A stretch of 64,000 nucleotides of DNA, taken from the NCBI RefSeq assembly GCF_014653575.1, contig NZ_BNAQ01000001.1, positions 248,001 to 312,000 on the forward strand, written 5' to 3'. Numbering within the stretch: position 1 is the first letter of the stretch; the number at the start of each line of letters is the position of its first letter. Both the position numbers and the translations under genes were made by a program. This document shows, piece by piece, positions 56,422-64,000 of the stretch. The notes below the pieces were generated by a model. The model did not search any database, was not told where the DNA came from, and was given only the letters and a program-made list of their open reading frames with translations. The stretch is from Sphingomonas glacialis (lineage in GTDB: Bacteria; Pseudomonadota; Alphaproteobacteria; Sphingomonadales; Sphingomonadaceae).

Positions 56422-59400
56422 ATGCGCTTCTCGCGCTTCTTCATCACCCGGCCGATCTTCGCCGGGGTCATCGCGGTGGTCATCACCATCGTGGGTCTGA
56501 TCGCCTATTTCACCCTGCCGGTGTCGCAATATCCCGATATCGTGCCCCCCACGGTGACGGTCAGCGCGGTGTATCCGGGCGCTTCGGCCGAAACGGTCGC
56601 GGAAACCGTCGCCGCGCCGATCGAGCAGGAAATCAACGGCGTCGACAACATGCTGTACCAGTCGTCGCAATCGACCGGCGATGGCAAGGTGACGATCACC
56701 GTCACCTTCAAGATCGGCACCAACCTGGATGCCGCGCAGGTGCTCGTGCAAAACCGCGTCGCGGTCGCGGTCCCGCGGCTACCCGAGGACGTGCAGCGTC
56801 TTGGCGTCGTGACACGCAAGACCAGCCCCGACTTCCTGATGGTCGTCAACCTGATCTCGCCCGACAATTCGCTCGATCGCGGCTACATCTCCAATTACGC
56901 GCTCACCCAGGTCCGCGATCGCCTCAGCCGCATCGACGGCGTCGGTGACGTGCAACTGTTCGGCGCGCGCGACTATTCGATGCGCGTCTGGATCGACCCC
57001 GGCCGTGCCGCCGCGCTCGACCTGACCGCGGGCGAGATCGTCGCCGCGCTGCGTGCACAGAACGTCCAGGTCGCAGCCGGCACGCTCGGCCAGCCGCCCT
57101 ACGCCACTGGCAACGCCTTCCAGCTCAACGTCGAGACGCAGGGCCGCCTGACCGACCCCAAGCAGTTCGCCGACGTGGTGATCCGCACCGACAAGGATGG
57201 TCACCAGGTCAAGGTCTCGGACGTCGCGCGGGTCGAGCTCGGTGCGCAGGACTACGGCGCCAACACCTATCTCAGCGGCAAGCCGACGGTCATCGCGGCG
57301 GTCTTCCAGCGCCCCGGCTCGAACGCGCTCGCTGCCGCGCAAGCGGTGTCGGCCGAGATGGAGACGATGTCGAAGAAGTTCCCCAAGGGGCTCGCCTATC
57401 GCGTCATCTACAACCCCACCGAATTCATCGCCCAGTCGATCGACGCGGTGAAGCACACGCTGATCGAGGCGATGATCCTCGTCGTGCTCGTCATCCTCGT
57501 CTTCCTGCAGAAGTGGCGTGCCGCGATCATCCCGATCGTCGCGATCCCGGTCTCGCTGATCGGCACCTTCGCGGTGCTGGCAGCGGTCGGTTACTCGCTC
57601 AACAACCTGTCGCTGTTCGGGCTGGTGCTCGCGATCGGGATCGTCGTCGATGACGCGATCGTCGTGGTCGAAAATGTCGAGCGCAACCTCGAGCACGGGC
57701 TCTCCCCGCTCGAGGCGGCGCGCAAGTCGATGGACGAAGTGTCGGGTGCGCTCGTCGCGATCGTGCTCGTGCTCTGCGCGGTGTTCATCCCGACCGTGTT
57801 CCTCACCGGCCTGTCGGGCGCGTTCTACCGCCAGTTCGCGGTGACGATCTCGACCGCGACGATCATCTCGCTGCTGCTTTCGCTGACACTGTCGCCAGCG
57901 CTCGCGGCGATGCTGCTCAAGCCGCATGGACCGGCGGATTCGGGCAACCGCGCCGCGCGGCTGGTGCGCCGCGCGGGCGACGCCTTCAACCGCGGCTTCG
58001 AGCGGATGAGCGAGGCCTATGGCCGCATGACGCTGCGCCTCGTCAGCGCACCGCGCAAAATGATGCTGGCGTATGGCGCGCTGATCGCGCTGACCGCCGT
58101 CGTCTTCACCGTCACGCCGTCGGGCTTCGTGCCAGCACAGGATCAGGGCTACTTCCTGACGATTATCCAGCTGCCGCCGGGCTCGGCGGTCGATCGCACC
58201 GATGCCGTGATGCAGAAGGTCGCCAAGCGCATCCTGCCGCTCGCCGGGGTCAAGGGCGCGGTCATGCTTGCCGGCTTCGACGGCCCGTCGCAGACGCTCG
58301 CGCCCAACAGCGCCGCCGCCTACATCCCGCTCAAGAGCTTTGAGGAACGTCGCAAGCTCGGCGTTACGCTCGCCTCGATCATGGGCGAGGCGCAGAAGGC
58401 GACTGCCGACATCAATGAGGCACGCCTGCTGATCGTCCCGCCGCCGCTGATCCAAGGCATCGGCTCGGCCGGCGGCTACCGCCTGATGGTGCAGGACCTG
58501 CAGGGCCACGGTTATCAGGAGATGGGTAAGACCGCCTACGGCCTGATCGGCCAGGCGAACCAGACCAAGGGGCTGGCGCAGGTCTATACCTTCTTCGACA
58601 CCGCCACCCCGCGCATCTTCGCCGATGTCGATCGCACCAAGGCGAACATGCTGGGTGTGCCACCGGAGCGCGTGTTCGAGGCGCTGCAGGTCTATCTCGG
58701 GTCGGCGTTCGTCAACGACTTCAACCTGCTCGGTCGCACCTACCGCGTCACCGCCCAGGCCGATGCACCGTTCCGCAACACCACTGCCGATATCGCCAAC
58801 CTCAAGACGCGGTCGAACACCGGGCAGATGGTGCCGATCGGATCGGTCTCGACCTTCCGCGACAAGACCGGGCCGTATCGCGTCGTGCGCTACAATCTGT
58901 TCCCGGCGGTCGAGGTCGATGGCGATACCGCCAAGGGCAGCTCGTCGGGCCAGTCGCTCGTCGCGATGGAGAAGCTCGCCGATACCGCATTGCCGACGGG
59001 GTACGCGCATGAATGGACCGGCATCGCCTTCCAGCAGAAATCGGCGGGCAGCACGGCGGGGCTCGTCTTTGGCATGGCGGTGCTGTTCGTCTTCCTCGTG
59101 CTCGCCGCACAATATGAGAGCCTGACGCTGCCGCTCGCGATCATCCTGATCGTGCCGATGTGCCTTTTGGCCGCGATGACCGGGGTGAATCTGCGCGGGA
59201 TGGACAACAATGTCCTGACGCAGATCGGCCTCGTCGTGCTGATCGCGCTGGCCGCCAAGAACGCGATCCTCGTGGTCGAGTTCGCCAAGCAGGCAGAGGA
59301 GGAAGACGGCCTGTCGCCGGTCGAGGCAGCGGTCCGCGCCGCCAAGGACCGGTTGCGGCCGATCCTGATGACGAGCTTCGCCTTCATCCTCGGCGCGGTG

Positions 59401-59619
59401 CCGCTGGTGATCGCCGAAGGGGCTGGCGCCGAACTCCGCCAGGCGCTCGGCACGGCCGTGTTCTTCGGGATGATCGGTGTGACCGGCTTCGGCCTGCTGT
59501 TCACCCCCACCTTCTACGTCGTCGCGCGCGCGCTGGCGAAGCGGCTCGAACGCCGCCGCCCCGCCCCGCACGCGACCCATGGCCCCGCCGCAGCGCCCAC
59601 GCTGCAGCCAGCCGAATAG
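56422..59619 (+). CDS. RND multidrug efflux pump, HAE1/AcrB family
   Basis: A 1065-residue inner-membrane proton antiporter, full length. It starts MRFSRFFITRPIFAGVIAVV with the family's first helix. The porter repeat motifs VSQYPDIVPPTVTVSAVYPGA and the proton-relay aspartates in helix 4 (GLVLAIGIVVDDAIVVVENV) are present, with QIGLVVLIALAAKNAILVVE near the C-terminus. CGAGGGA precedes the ATG at 56422. It exports drugs or other hydrophobic compounds with the adaptor and channel of this operon. Confidence 0.96.
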   Translation: MRFSRFFITRPIFAGVIAVVITIVGLIAYFTLPVSQYPDIVPPTVTVSAVYPGASAETVAETVAAPIEQEINGVDNMLYQSSQSTGDGKVTITVTFKIGTNLDAAQVLVQNRVAVAVPRLPEDVQRLGVVTRKTSPDFLMVVNLISPDNSLDRGYISNYALTQVRDRLSRIDGVGDVQLFGARDYSMRVWIDPGRAAALDLTAGEIVAALRAQNVQVAAGTLGQPPYATGNAFQLNVETQGRLTDPKQFADVVIRTDKDGHQVKVSDVARVELGAQDYGANTYLSGKPTVIAAVFQRPGSNALAAAQAVSAEMETMSKKFPKGLAYRVIYNPTEFIAQSIDAVKHTLIEAMILVVLVILVFLQKWRAAIIPIVAIPVSLIGTFAVLAAVGYSLNNLSLFGLVLAIGIVVDDAIVVVENVERNLEHGLSPLEAARKSMDEVSGALVAIVLVLCAVFIPTVFLTGLSGAFYRQFAVTISTATIISLLLSLTLSPALAAMLLKPHGPADSGNRAARLVRRAGDAFNRGFERMSEAYGRMTLRLVSAPRKMMLAYGALIALTAVVFTVTPSGFVPAQDQGYFLTIIQLPPGSAVDRTDAVMQKVAKRILPLAGVKGAVMLAGFDGPSQTLAPNSAAAYIPLKSFEERRKLGVTLASIMGEAQKATADINEARLLIVPPPLIQGIGSAGGYRLMVQDLQGHGYQEMGKTAYGLIGQANQTKGLAQVYTFFDTATPRIFADVDRTKANMLGVPPERVFEALQVYLGSAFVNDFNLLGRTYRVTAQADAPFRNTTADIANLKTRSNTGQMVPIGSVSTFRDKTGPYRVVRYNLFPAVEVDGDTAKGSSSGQSLVAMEKLADTALPTGYAHEWTGIAFQQKSAGSTAGLVFGMAVLFVFLVLAAQYESLTLPLAIILIVPMCLLAAMTGVNLRGMDNNVLTQIGLVVLIALAAKNAILVVEFAKQAEEEDGLSPVEAAVRAAKDRLRPILMTSFAFILGAVPLVIAEGAGAELRQALGTAVFFGMIGVTGFGLLFTPTFYVVARALAKRLERRRPAPHATHGPAAAPTLQPAE

Positions 59620-59624
59620 GAACG

Positions 59625-61031
59625 ATGATGAAAGCCATCCTGCTCACCAGCCTCTCCGCGCTCGCGCTCTCCGCTTGCGCCGCTGGCCCCACTTATGTCG
59701 CCCCCCTGCCCCCACCGACCGCCGCCGCGCCGTTCGTCACGTCAAACGCCGCGACGGTCACCACCGATGCCGAGCTGAACTGGTGGCGGATGTACCGCGA
59801 TCCCGTGCTCGACGGGCTCGTCGCCGATGCGTTAGCGGCAAACACCGATCTACGCGTCGCGGTCGCGCGGCTCGACACCGCCCGCGCCTCGCTGCGCGGC
59901 GCCAAGACCGACCGCGAGCCGCAGGTGAATGCCGGCGCGAGCGGCAATTACGCACGGTCGTCGCAACTCCAGAGCCTGCCCGGCTTGGCACGCGAGCGCG
60001 CCACCTACGACGTCGGCCTCGACGTCAGCTACGAGCTCGACCTCTCGGGCCGAGTCCGACGCAACGTCGAGGCGGCACGCGGGGATGTCGGCGCGGCGCA
60101 GGCCGATGCCGATGCGGTCCGCGTCTCGATCGTCGCCGCGACGACGCGCGCCTATGTCGATGCCGCCTCCTCGGCCGAGCGGCTCGCGGTGGCGCGGCGG
60201 ATCGTCGACCTCCTCGAAAAGTCGACGACGCTGACCGGCAAGCGCGTCGACGCCGGGCGCGCTACCCGGCTCGACCAGGTCCGCATCGCGGCGCTGCGGG
60301 ACCAGCGCGCCGCGCTCGTCCCGCAGATCGAGAGCGAGCGGCAAGCCGCGCTGCTCCGCCTGGCGACGCTCACCGGTCGAACGCCGCGTGACCTCCCCGC
60401 CAGCGCCAGCGCGCGCAGCACGACGCCGCGGCTCGACCAGCCGATCCCGATCGGCGACGGGGCGGCTTTGCTCGCCCGACGCCCGGACGTTCGCGCCGCC
60501 GAGCGCCGCCTTGCCGCGTCGACCGCGCGGATCGGGGTGCAGACCTCGCAACTCTATCCGCAGATCTCGCTCGGCGCCTCGATCGGCTCGACCGCGACGA
60601 CGGTCGGCGATCTGTTCACCGGCGGTCCGGTGCGCTGGCTGCTCGGGCCGCTGCTCAATTGGTCGCTCAACCAGTCGGCGGCGCGGGCGAAGATCGCCGG
60701 CGCCAAGGCCGAGACGCGCGGCGCGCTCGCCAGCTTCGACGGCAGCGTGCTAAGCGCGCTCGAGGAGACCGAGACCGCGCTGTCGACCTATGCTCGCGAA
60801 CTAGACCGCCGCACCCAGCTCCAGTCGGCACGCGACAATGCCGCGACCGCCGCGCGGATCACCCGCGCGCGCCAGCGCGAGGGGACGATCGATTTCCTCG
60901 AAGTGCTCGATGCCGAACGCACCTTCGCCGACAGCGACGCCGAACTGGCAGCCGCCGACGCGCGGATCGCCGATGCGCAGATCGATCTGTTCCGCGCGCT
61001 GGGGGGTGGATGGCAATCCCGACAAAGCTGA
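59625..61031 (+). CDS. RND efflux outer-membrane lipoprotein, NodT/OprM family
   Basis: A 468-residue outer-membrane channel with lipobox ALSACAAGP, the conserved start WWRMYRDPVLDGLVADALAAN, and paired helical repeats. It differs from the NodT channel at 21808 and pairs with the RND pump. ATG at 59625 (a second ATG follows directly) with TAGGA upstream, five bases after the pump stop. It is the last gene of the TetR-controlled operon. Confidence 0.93.
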   Translation: MMKAILLTSLSALALSACAAGPTYVAPLPPPTAAAPFVTSNAATVTTDAELNWWRMYRDPVLDGLVADALAANTDLRVAVARLDTARASLRGAKTDREPQVNAGASGNYARSSQLQSLPGLARERATYDVGLDVSYELDLSGRVRRNVEAARGDVGAAQADADAVRVSIVAATTRAYVDAASSAERLAVARRIVDLLEKSTTLTGKRVDAGRATRLDQVRIAALRDQRAALVPQIESERQAALLRLATLTGRTPRDLPASASARSTTPRLDQPIPIGDGAALLARRPDVRAAERRLAASTARIGVQTSQLYPQISLGASIGSTATTVGDLFTGGPVRWLLGPLLNWSLNQSAARAKIAGAKAETRGALASFDGSVLSALEETETALSTYARELDRRTQLQSARDNAATAARITRARQREGTIDFLEVLDAERTFADSDAELAAADARIADAQIDLFRALGGGWQSRQS

Positions 61032-61264
61032 TCGTGCAGGGCGCCGCGGCGGCCGATCAAAGGAGCCATCGGCGGCGCGTCGACCCACACGGACGCGCTC
61101 CTACCGGCTAAGCCAGGGCCGCGCCGTACAATCGTCGTAACGCTGGCGTGGTCGGCCAAGGCCCCGTAGGCCCGACCGCACCAATATTCGGCCCGGCTTG
61201 GACCCAAAGCGGTTTCGTTTCGTTGCCGTCGCATTCCGTCCTCAAGGGTTGCGATTGCGCCATG

Positions 61265-61290
61265 CATCATTACTTAGCACGCTAATGATG
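61265..61290. promoter_or_regulatory. MarR operator over the marR start codon
   Basis: A 26-base palindrome. Outer arms CATCATTA and TAATGATG are perfect complements, and the centre TTAGC-AC-GCTAA is a perfect palindrome; the two elements are offset by one base. Both possible ATG starts (61285, 61288) lie in the right arm, so binding would block transcription or initiation of the operon. Confidence 0.75.
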
Positions 61291-61737
61291 TCCGAACGAT
61301 CTAACGTCGAAGCCGCTTATGCTCGCACACTCCTTCCGCTCGCGCGCATGTGGCGGCAATCCGCCGACCGTGCGCTGAGCGGCTTTGGCCTATCCGCGTC
61401 AGGCGGATGGACGATCGTCCAAGTCGGGCGCCTTGGTGACGATGTGCGCCAGACCGACCTCGCCGCCGAGCTCGACGTTTCCGCCGCCTCCTTGGTTCGC
61501 GTGGTCGATCAGTTGGTCGCGGCCGAACTGGTCGACCGCCAACGCGACGACGTCGATGCGCGCGTCAGCCGCGTCCGCTTGACCGAACGGGGCCGCGCGC
61601 TGGTCGCAAAGATCGAGGCGGCGTTCGAGGCCTTGCGACGCGAGATGCTCGCCGATGTCGCCGACGCCGATCTTGCCACCGCCCTGCGCGTTGCCGAGCA
61701 GCTCGAGGCGCGCTTTACCCGGAAGCGCAACCGATGA
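61285..61737 (+). CDS. MarR-family transcriptional regulator
   Basis: A 150-residue MarR protein. It has the winged-helix DNA-binding core (LGDDVRQTDLAAELDVSAASLVRVVDQL) and the wing (VDRQRDDVDARVSRVRLTERG). In AaeAB-like systems such regulators respond to aromatic acids. It overlaps the FUSC gene (ATGA), so it is the first gene of the exporter operon. The start is either 61285 or 61288; both lie in the operator. Confidence 0.92.
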   Translation: MMSERSNVEAAYARTLLPLARMWRQSADRALSGFGLSASGGWTIVQVGRLGDDVRQTDLAAELDVSAASLVRVVDQLVAAELVDRQRDDVDARVSRVRLTERGRALVAKIEAAFEALRREMLADVADADLATALRVAEQLEARFTRKRNR

Positions 61738-63779
61738 CGGGCAATCGCTTCGGCTGGAAAGAGGCGCTGTTCTCGCTCAAATGCCTGCTCGCGGCGGTGC
61801 TTGCCTATTATATCGCGCTGCGGATCGGCCTGACGCGACCGTATTGGGCGGTGACGACGTCGTACATCGTGGCGCAACCGCTCGCCGGCGCCGCGCTGTC
61901 GAAGGCGGCGTTCCGCGTGCTGGGCACCGTGCTGGGCGCCGCCGCCGCTGTCGTGCTCGTGCCGAACCTCGTCAACGCTCCCGAACTGCTGTCGCTCGGC
62001 CTCGCGCTGTGGCTGGGCGTGTGCCTCTACATCTCGTTGCTCGACCGAACGCCACGCGCCTACGTTTTTCTGCTCGCCGGCTATACCGCGAGCATCATCG
62101 GCTTCCCCTCGGTCGAAGCGCCGGGTGCGATTTTCACCACCGCGATCCTGCGCGTCGAGGAGATCACGATCGGGATCCTGTGCGGCGCACTGGTGCACGG
62201 CTTCGTCTTCCCGCAGACCGTGACCGCGACGCTGCTCTCGCGCGTCAACGCGATCCTCGCCGATGCCGAGCGCTGGTCGCGCGATTCGCTCGCGGGGCTG
62301 GCCGACAGCCGGCTCGACCGTGATCGGCGCCGGCTCGCGCTCGATATCAACGAGCTGCACCAGCTCTCGATCCATCTGCCGTTCGACACTGCACGCCTCC
62401 AGCCGCGCGTCCGTACGCTGCGCGCGCTTCAAGCTGAGCTGTCGATGCTGCTCCCGCTCGCCAGCGCCGTCGACGACCGTATCCGCGAATTGCTGCGTGG
62501 GGCCGACGCGCCGCGGCCCGAAGCGCTCGCGTTGATCGAGGAGGTTCGCGGCTGGCTTGCAGCGGCGCTGCCGATGGCCGAGCGCAACGCCACCGCCGAT
62601 GCGCTGATCGCCCGCGCCCGCGCGCTCGAGCCGCCGGTGGTCGAGCCATTGTTGTGGCGCGACGCGCTGCGGCTGAGTTTGCTCGCGCGGCTCGCCGAGC
62701 TGATCGATGCGCATCGCAATGCGCGCGACTTGCTCGACCAGATGCGCTCGCCCTCGCGCACGCCGCTCAACCCCGGCGTCGCGCGACTGCTGGCGCGGAC
62801 CGCGCGCCGCCCGCTCCACCGCGACCGTGGCATCGCGCTGCGGGCGGCGGCGGGAACCGTCGCGACGATCCTGATCGGCTGCGTCTTCTGGATCGGGACG
62901 GGCTGGTCCGATGGCGCGGGCGCGGTACTGATCGCAGGCGTGTGTTGCGCGCTGTTCGGCAACAGCGACGATCCCGCGCCGTCGATCATGGCGTTCTTCT
63001 ACGGGACGATCCTCGGCCTGACCGTGGCGGCGATCTACGCTTTCGCGATCCTGCCACGCGTCACCGATTTCGTGACGCTGATCGCGGTGCTCGCGCCGGC
63101 GATGCTGATCGGCGGCGTATTTCTGTCGCGCCCGCGGACGACGCTGGTCACGCTCGGCGCGTTGCTCGGCGGAATCAATACGGTCGGGCTCAACGATCGC
63201 TACGGCGGCAGCTTCGACGGGTTCGTCAATGGCGGCGTCTCGCAGCTGATCGGGACGATCTTCGCGGTCGTCACCGTCGGCCTGTTCCAGACGATCGGCG
63301 CCGACACCGCCGCGCGCCGCCTGATCCGCGCCGGCTGGCGCGAACTGGCGCAGCGCAGCAACGCGAAAGGCCCGCCCGACGCCGCGGGCTGGGTCGCGCG
63401 GATGCTCGACCGGATCGGCTTGCTAGCGCCGCGGCTCGCGCTGCAGGACAAGGATCCGGGCAAACCGCTGCTCGATGCGTTGAGCGATCTGCGCGTTGGC
63501 GTCGCGATCGGCGAATTGCGGCAATTGCGGCTCGACGGCACGCTCGACGACGCTGCGAGCATAACTCCCGTCCTGCAGGGCGTCGGCACGCATTATCGCG
63601 CGCTGCGGCCAGATCGCCCCGCCCCACCCGAACCCGAGCTGCTTGCCGATCTCGACAGCGCGATCGGCGATCTGGCGGCCAACCCCGAACCCGCCCGCGC
63701 GCGTGCCGGCGTGCTGGCTTTGACGTCGTTGCGCCGCAACCTGTTCCCCGGCGCGCCGGCGTATGGAATCGCGGCATGA
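61734..63779 (+). CDS. FUSC-family aromatic-compound exporter (AaeB-like)
   Basis: A 681-residue inner-membrane protein with two blocks of hydrophobic helices (about 10-165 and 360-520) separated by a long cytoplasmic helical region, the FUSC/AaeB layout. Sequence features include RPYWAVTTSYIVAQPLAGA in the first block, and a matching second block starting RAAAGTVATILIGCVFWI. AaeB-like proteins export aromatic carboxylic acids. With the DUF1656 and HlyD genes after it, it forms an AaeXAB-type system. Confidence 0.92.
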   Translation: MTGNRFGWKEALFSLKCLLAAVLAYYIALRIGLTRPYWAVTTSYIVAQPLAGAALSKAAFRVLGTVLGAAAAVVLVPNLVNAPELLSLGLALWLGVCLYISLLDRTPRAYVFLLAGYTASIIGFPSVEAPGAIFTTAILRVEEITIGILCGALVHGFVFPQTVTATLLSRVNAILADAERWSRDSLAGLADSRLDRDRRRLALDINELHQLSIHLPFDTARLQPRVRTLRALQAELSMLLPLASAVDDRIRELLRGADAPRPEALALIEEVRGWLAAALPMAERNATADALIARARALEPPVVEPLLWRDALRLSLLARLAELIDAHRNARDLLDQMRSPSRTPLNPGVARLLARTARRPLHRDRGIALRAAAGTVATILIGCVFWIGTGWSDGAGAVLIAGVCCALFGNSDDPAPSIMAFFYGTILGLTVAAIYAFAILPRVTDFVTLIAVLAPAMLIGGVFLSRPRTTLVTLGALLGGINTVGLNDRYGGSFDGFVNGGVSQLIGTIFAVVTVGLFQTIGADTAARRLIRAGWRELAQRSNAKGPPDAAGWVARMLDRIGLLAPRLALQDKDPGKPLLDALSDLRVGVAIGELRQLRLDGTLDDAASITPVLQGVGTHYRALRPDRPAPPEPELLADLDSAIGDLAANPEPARARAGVLALTSLRRNLFPGAPAYGIAA

Positions 63780-63982
63780 TCGGCGAAGTCTCGATCGGCG
63801 GGGTGTTCGTGCCGACGATCCTGCTGCTGGCGATCGCCGCGCTGGTGCTGACCGCCGTCGTCACGCGGCTGCTGTCGGCGTTCGGCGCGTATCGCTTCGT
63901 TGCCTACCGACCCTTGGTCGACCTCGCGCTCTTCTTCCTCATCCTCGGACTCTTGTCCTTGCTGACCGGACCCTCGTTATGA
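63776..63982 (+). CDS. DUF1656 small membrane protein (AaeX-like)
   Basis: A 68-residue protein with two membrane helices (FVPTILLLAIAALVLTAVV and LVDLALFFLILGLLSLL), fitting DUF1656 (AaeX). It begins MIGEVSIGGVFVP as the family does. It is coupled to the FUSC gene and to the next gene by ATGA overlaps. Its role in the exporter is not defined. Confidence 0.9.
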   Translation: MIGEVSIGGVFVPTILLLAIAALVLTAVVTRLLSAFGAYRFVAYRPLVDLALFFLILGLLSLLTGPSL

Positions 63983-64000
63983 AATCGCTGCTCGCCCCGC
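63979..64000 (+). CDS. start of the next gene, probably HlyD-type adaptor (AaeA-like)
   Basis: Only seven codons are present (MKSLLAP). The ATG overlaps the DUF1656 stop (ATGA). In AaeXAB-type operons the adaptor gene takes this place, so a membrane fusion protein is expected; the sequence itself is too short to show it. Confidence 0.5.

Overview
This is a 64 kb stretch of a high-GC alphaproteobacterial chromosome, most likely from a sphingomonad (Sphingomonadaceae). The basis is the strongly GC-biased third codon positions, the gene families present (RegBA next to a bo3 oxidase, bacteriophytochrome with HWE kinase, NodT-type outer-membrane efflux lipoproteins, AAA-associated ABC ATPase, DUF1488, DUF3034), and an intergenic palindromic repeat of the kind seen scattered in these genomes. 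I see no rRNA, tRNA, CRISPR array, phage or transposase. Almost all space is coding, and many genes are joined by ATGA/GTGA stop-start overlaps.

Layout. 1-5 kb: an ABM monooxygenase start, a secreted alpha/beta hydrolase, two small genes (the second apparently starting at CTG), then a compact minus-strand operon of DCC thiol oxidoreductase, DUF427, ABC1/UbiB kinase and exonuclease III. 5-19 kb: an outer-membrane protein, then an island that looks built for low-oxygen energy metabolism and redox control. It holds a PAS hybrid histidine kinase, phosphoketolase (xfp), acetate kinase (ackA), two paralogous flavodoxin-fold quinone reductases, a tandem universal stress protein, the CydDC thiol exporter and a FixJ-type response regulator. 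Similar CCGTA-based repeat boxes lie in front of several of its transcription units. 19-26 kb: a large secreted protein of unknown function and a tripartite EmrAB/NodT efflux system. 26-31 kb: an ABC importer (ATPase, fused double permease) with its own porin but no substrate-binding protein.

31-39 kb: heme oxygenase plus bacteriophytochrome (red-light sensing), 3-methyladenine glycosylase, two MFS transporters, and an MreB gene that is not followed by mreC and looks like a divergent paralogue, with a DUF1488 protein behind it. 39-49 kb: an MFS transporter divergent from a cytochrome bo3 operon, cyoABCD-SURF1-regB-regA, in which an oxidase, its assembly factor and a redox two-component system are translationally coupled. 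An OYE-family reductase follows. 49-53.5 kb: GGDEF/EAL protein and cupredoxin divergent from DUF3034 protein and a truncated haemoglobin. 53.5-61 kb: a TetR regulator with an exact palindromic operator at its own start and another in front of an RND efflux operon. The leader of that operon encodes a possible 6-residue peptide followed by an intrinsic-terminator-like hairpin. 61-64 kb: a MarR regulator with a palindrome over its start codon, heading a FUSC/DUF1656/HlyD exporter operon cut by the window end.

The strongest candidates for something new are the shared box in the xfp-cydDC-FixJ island, the structured leader of the RND operon, and the cupredoxin / c-di-GMP / DUF3034 / haemoglobin module.
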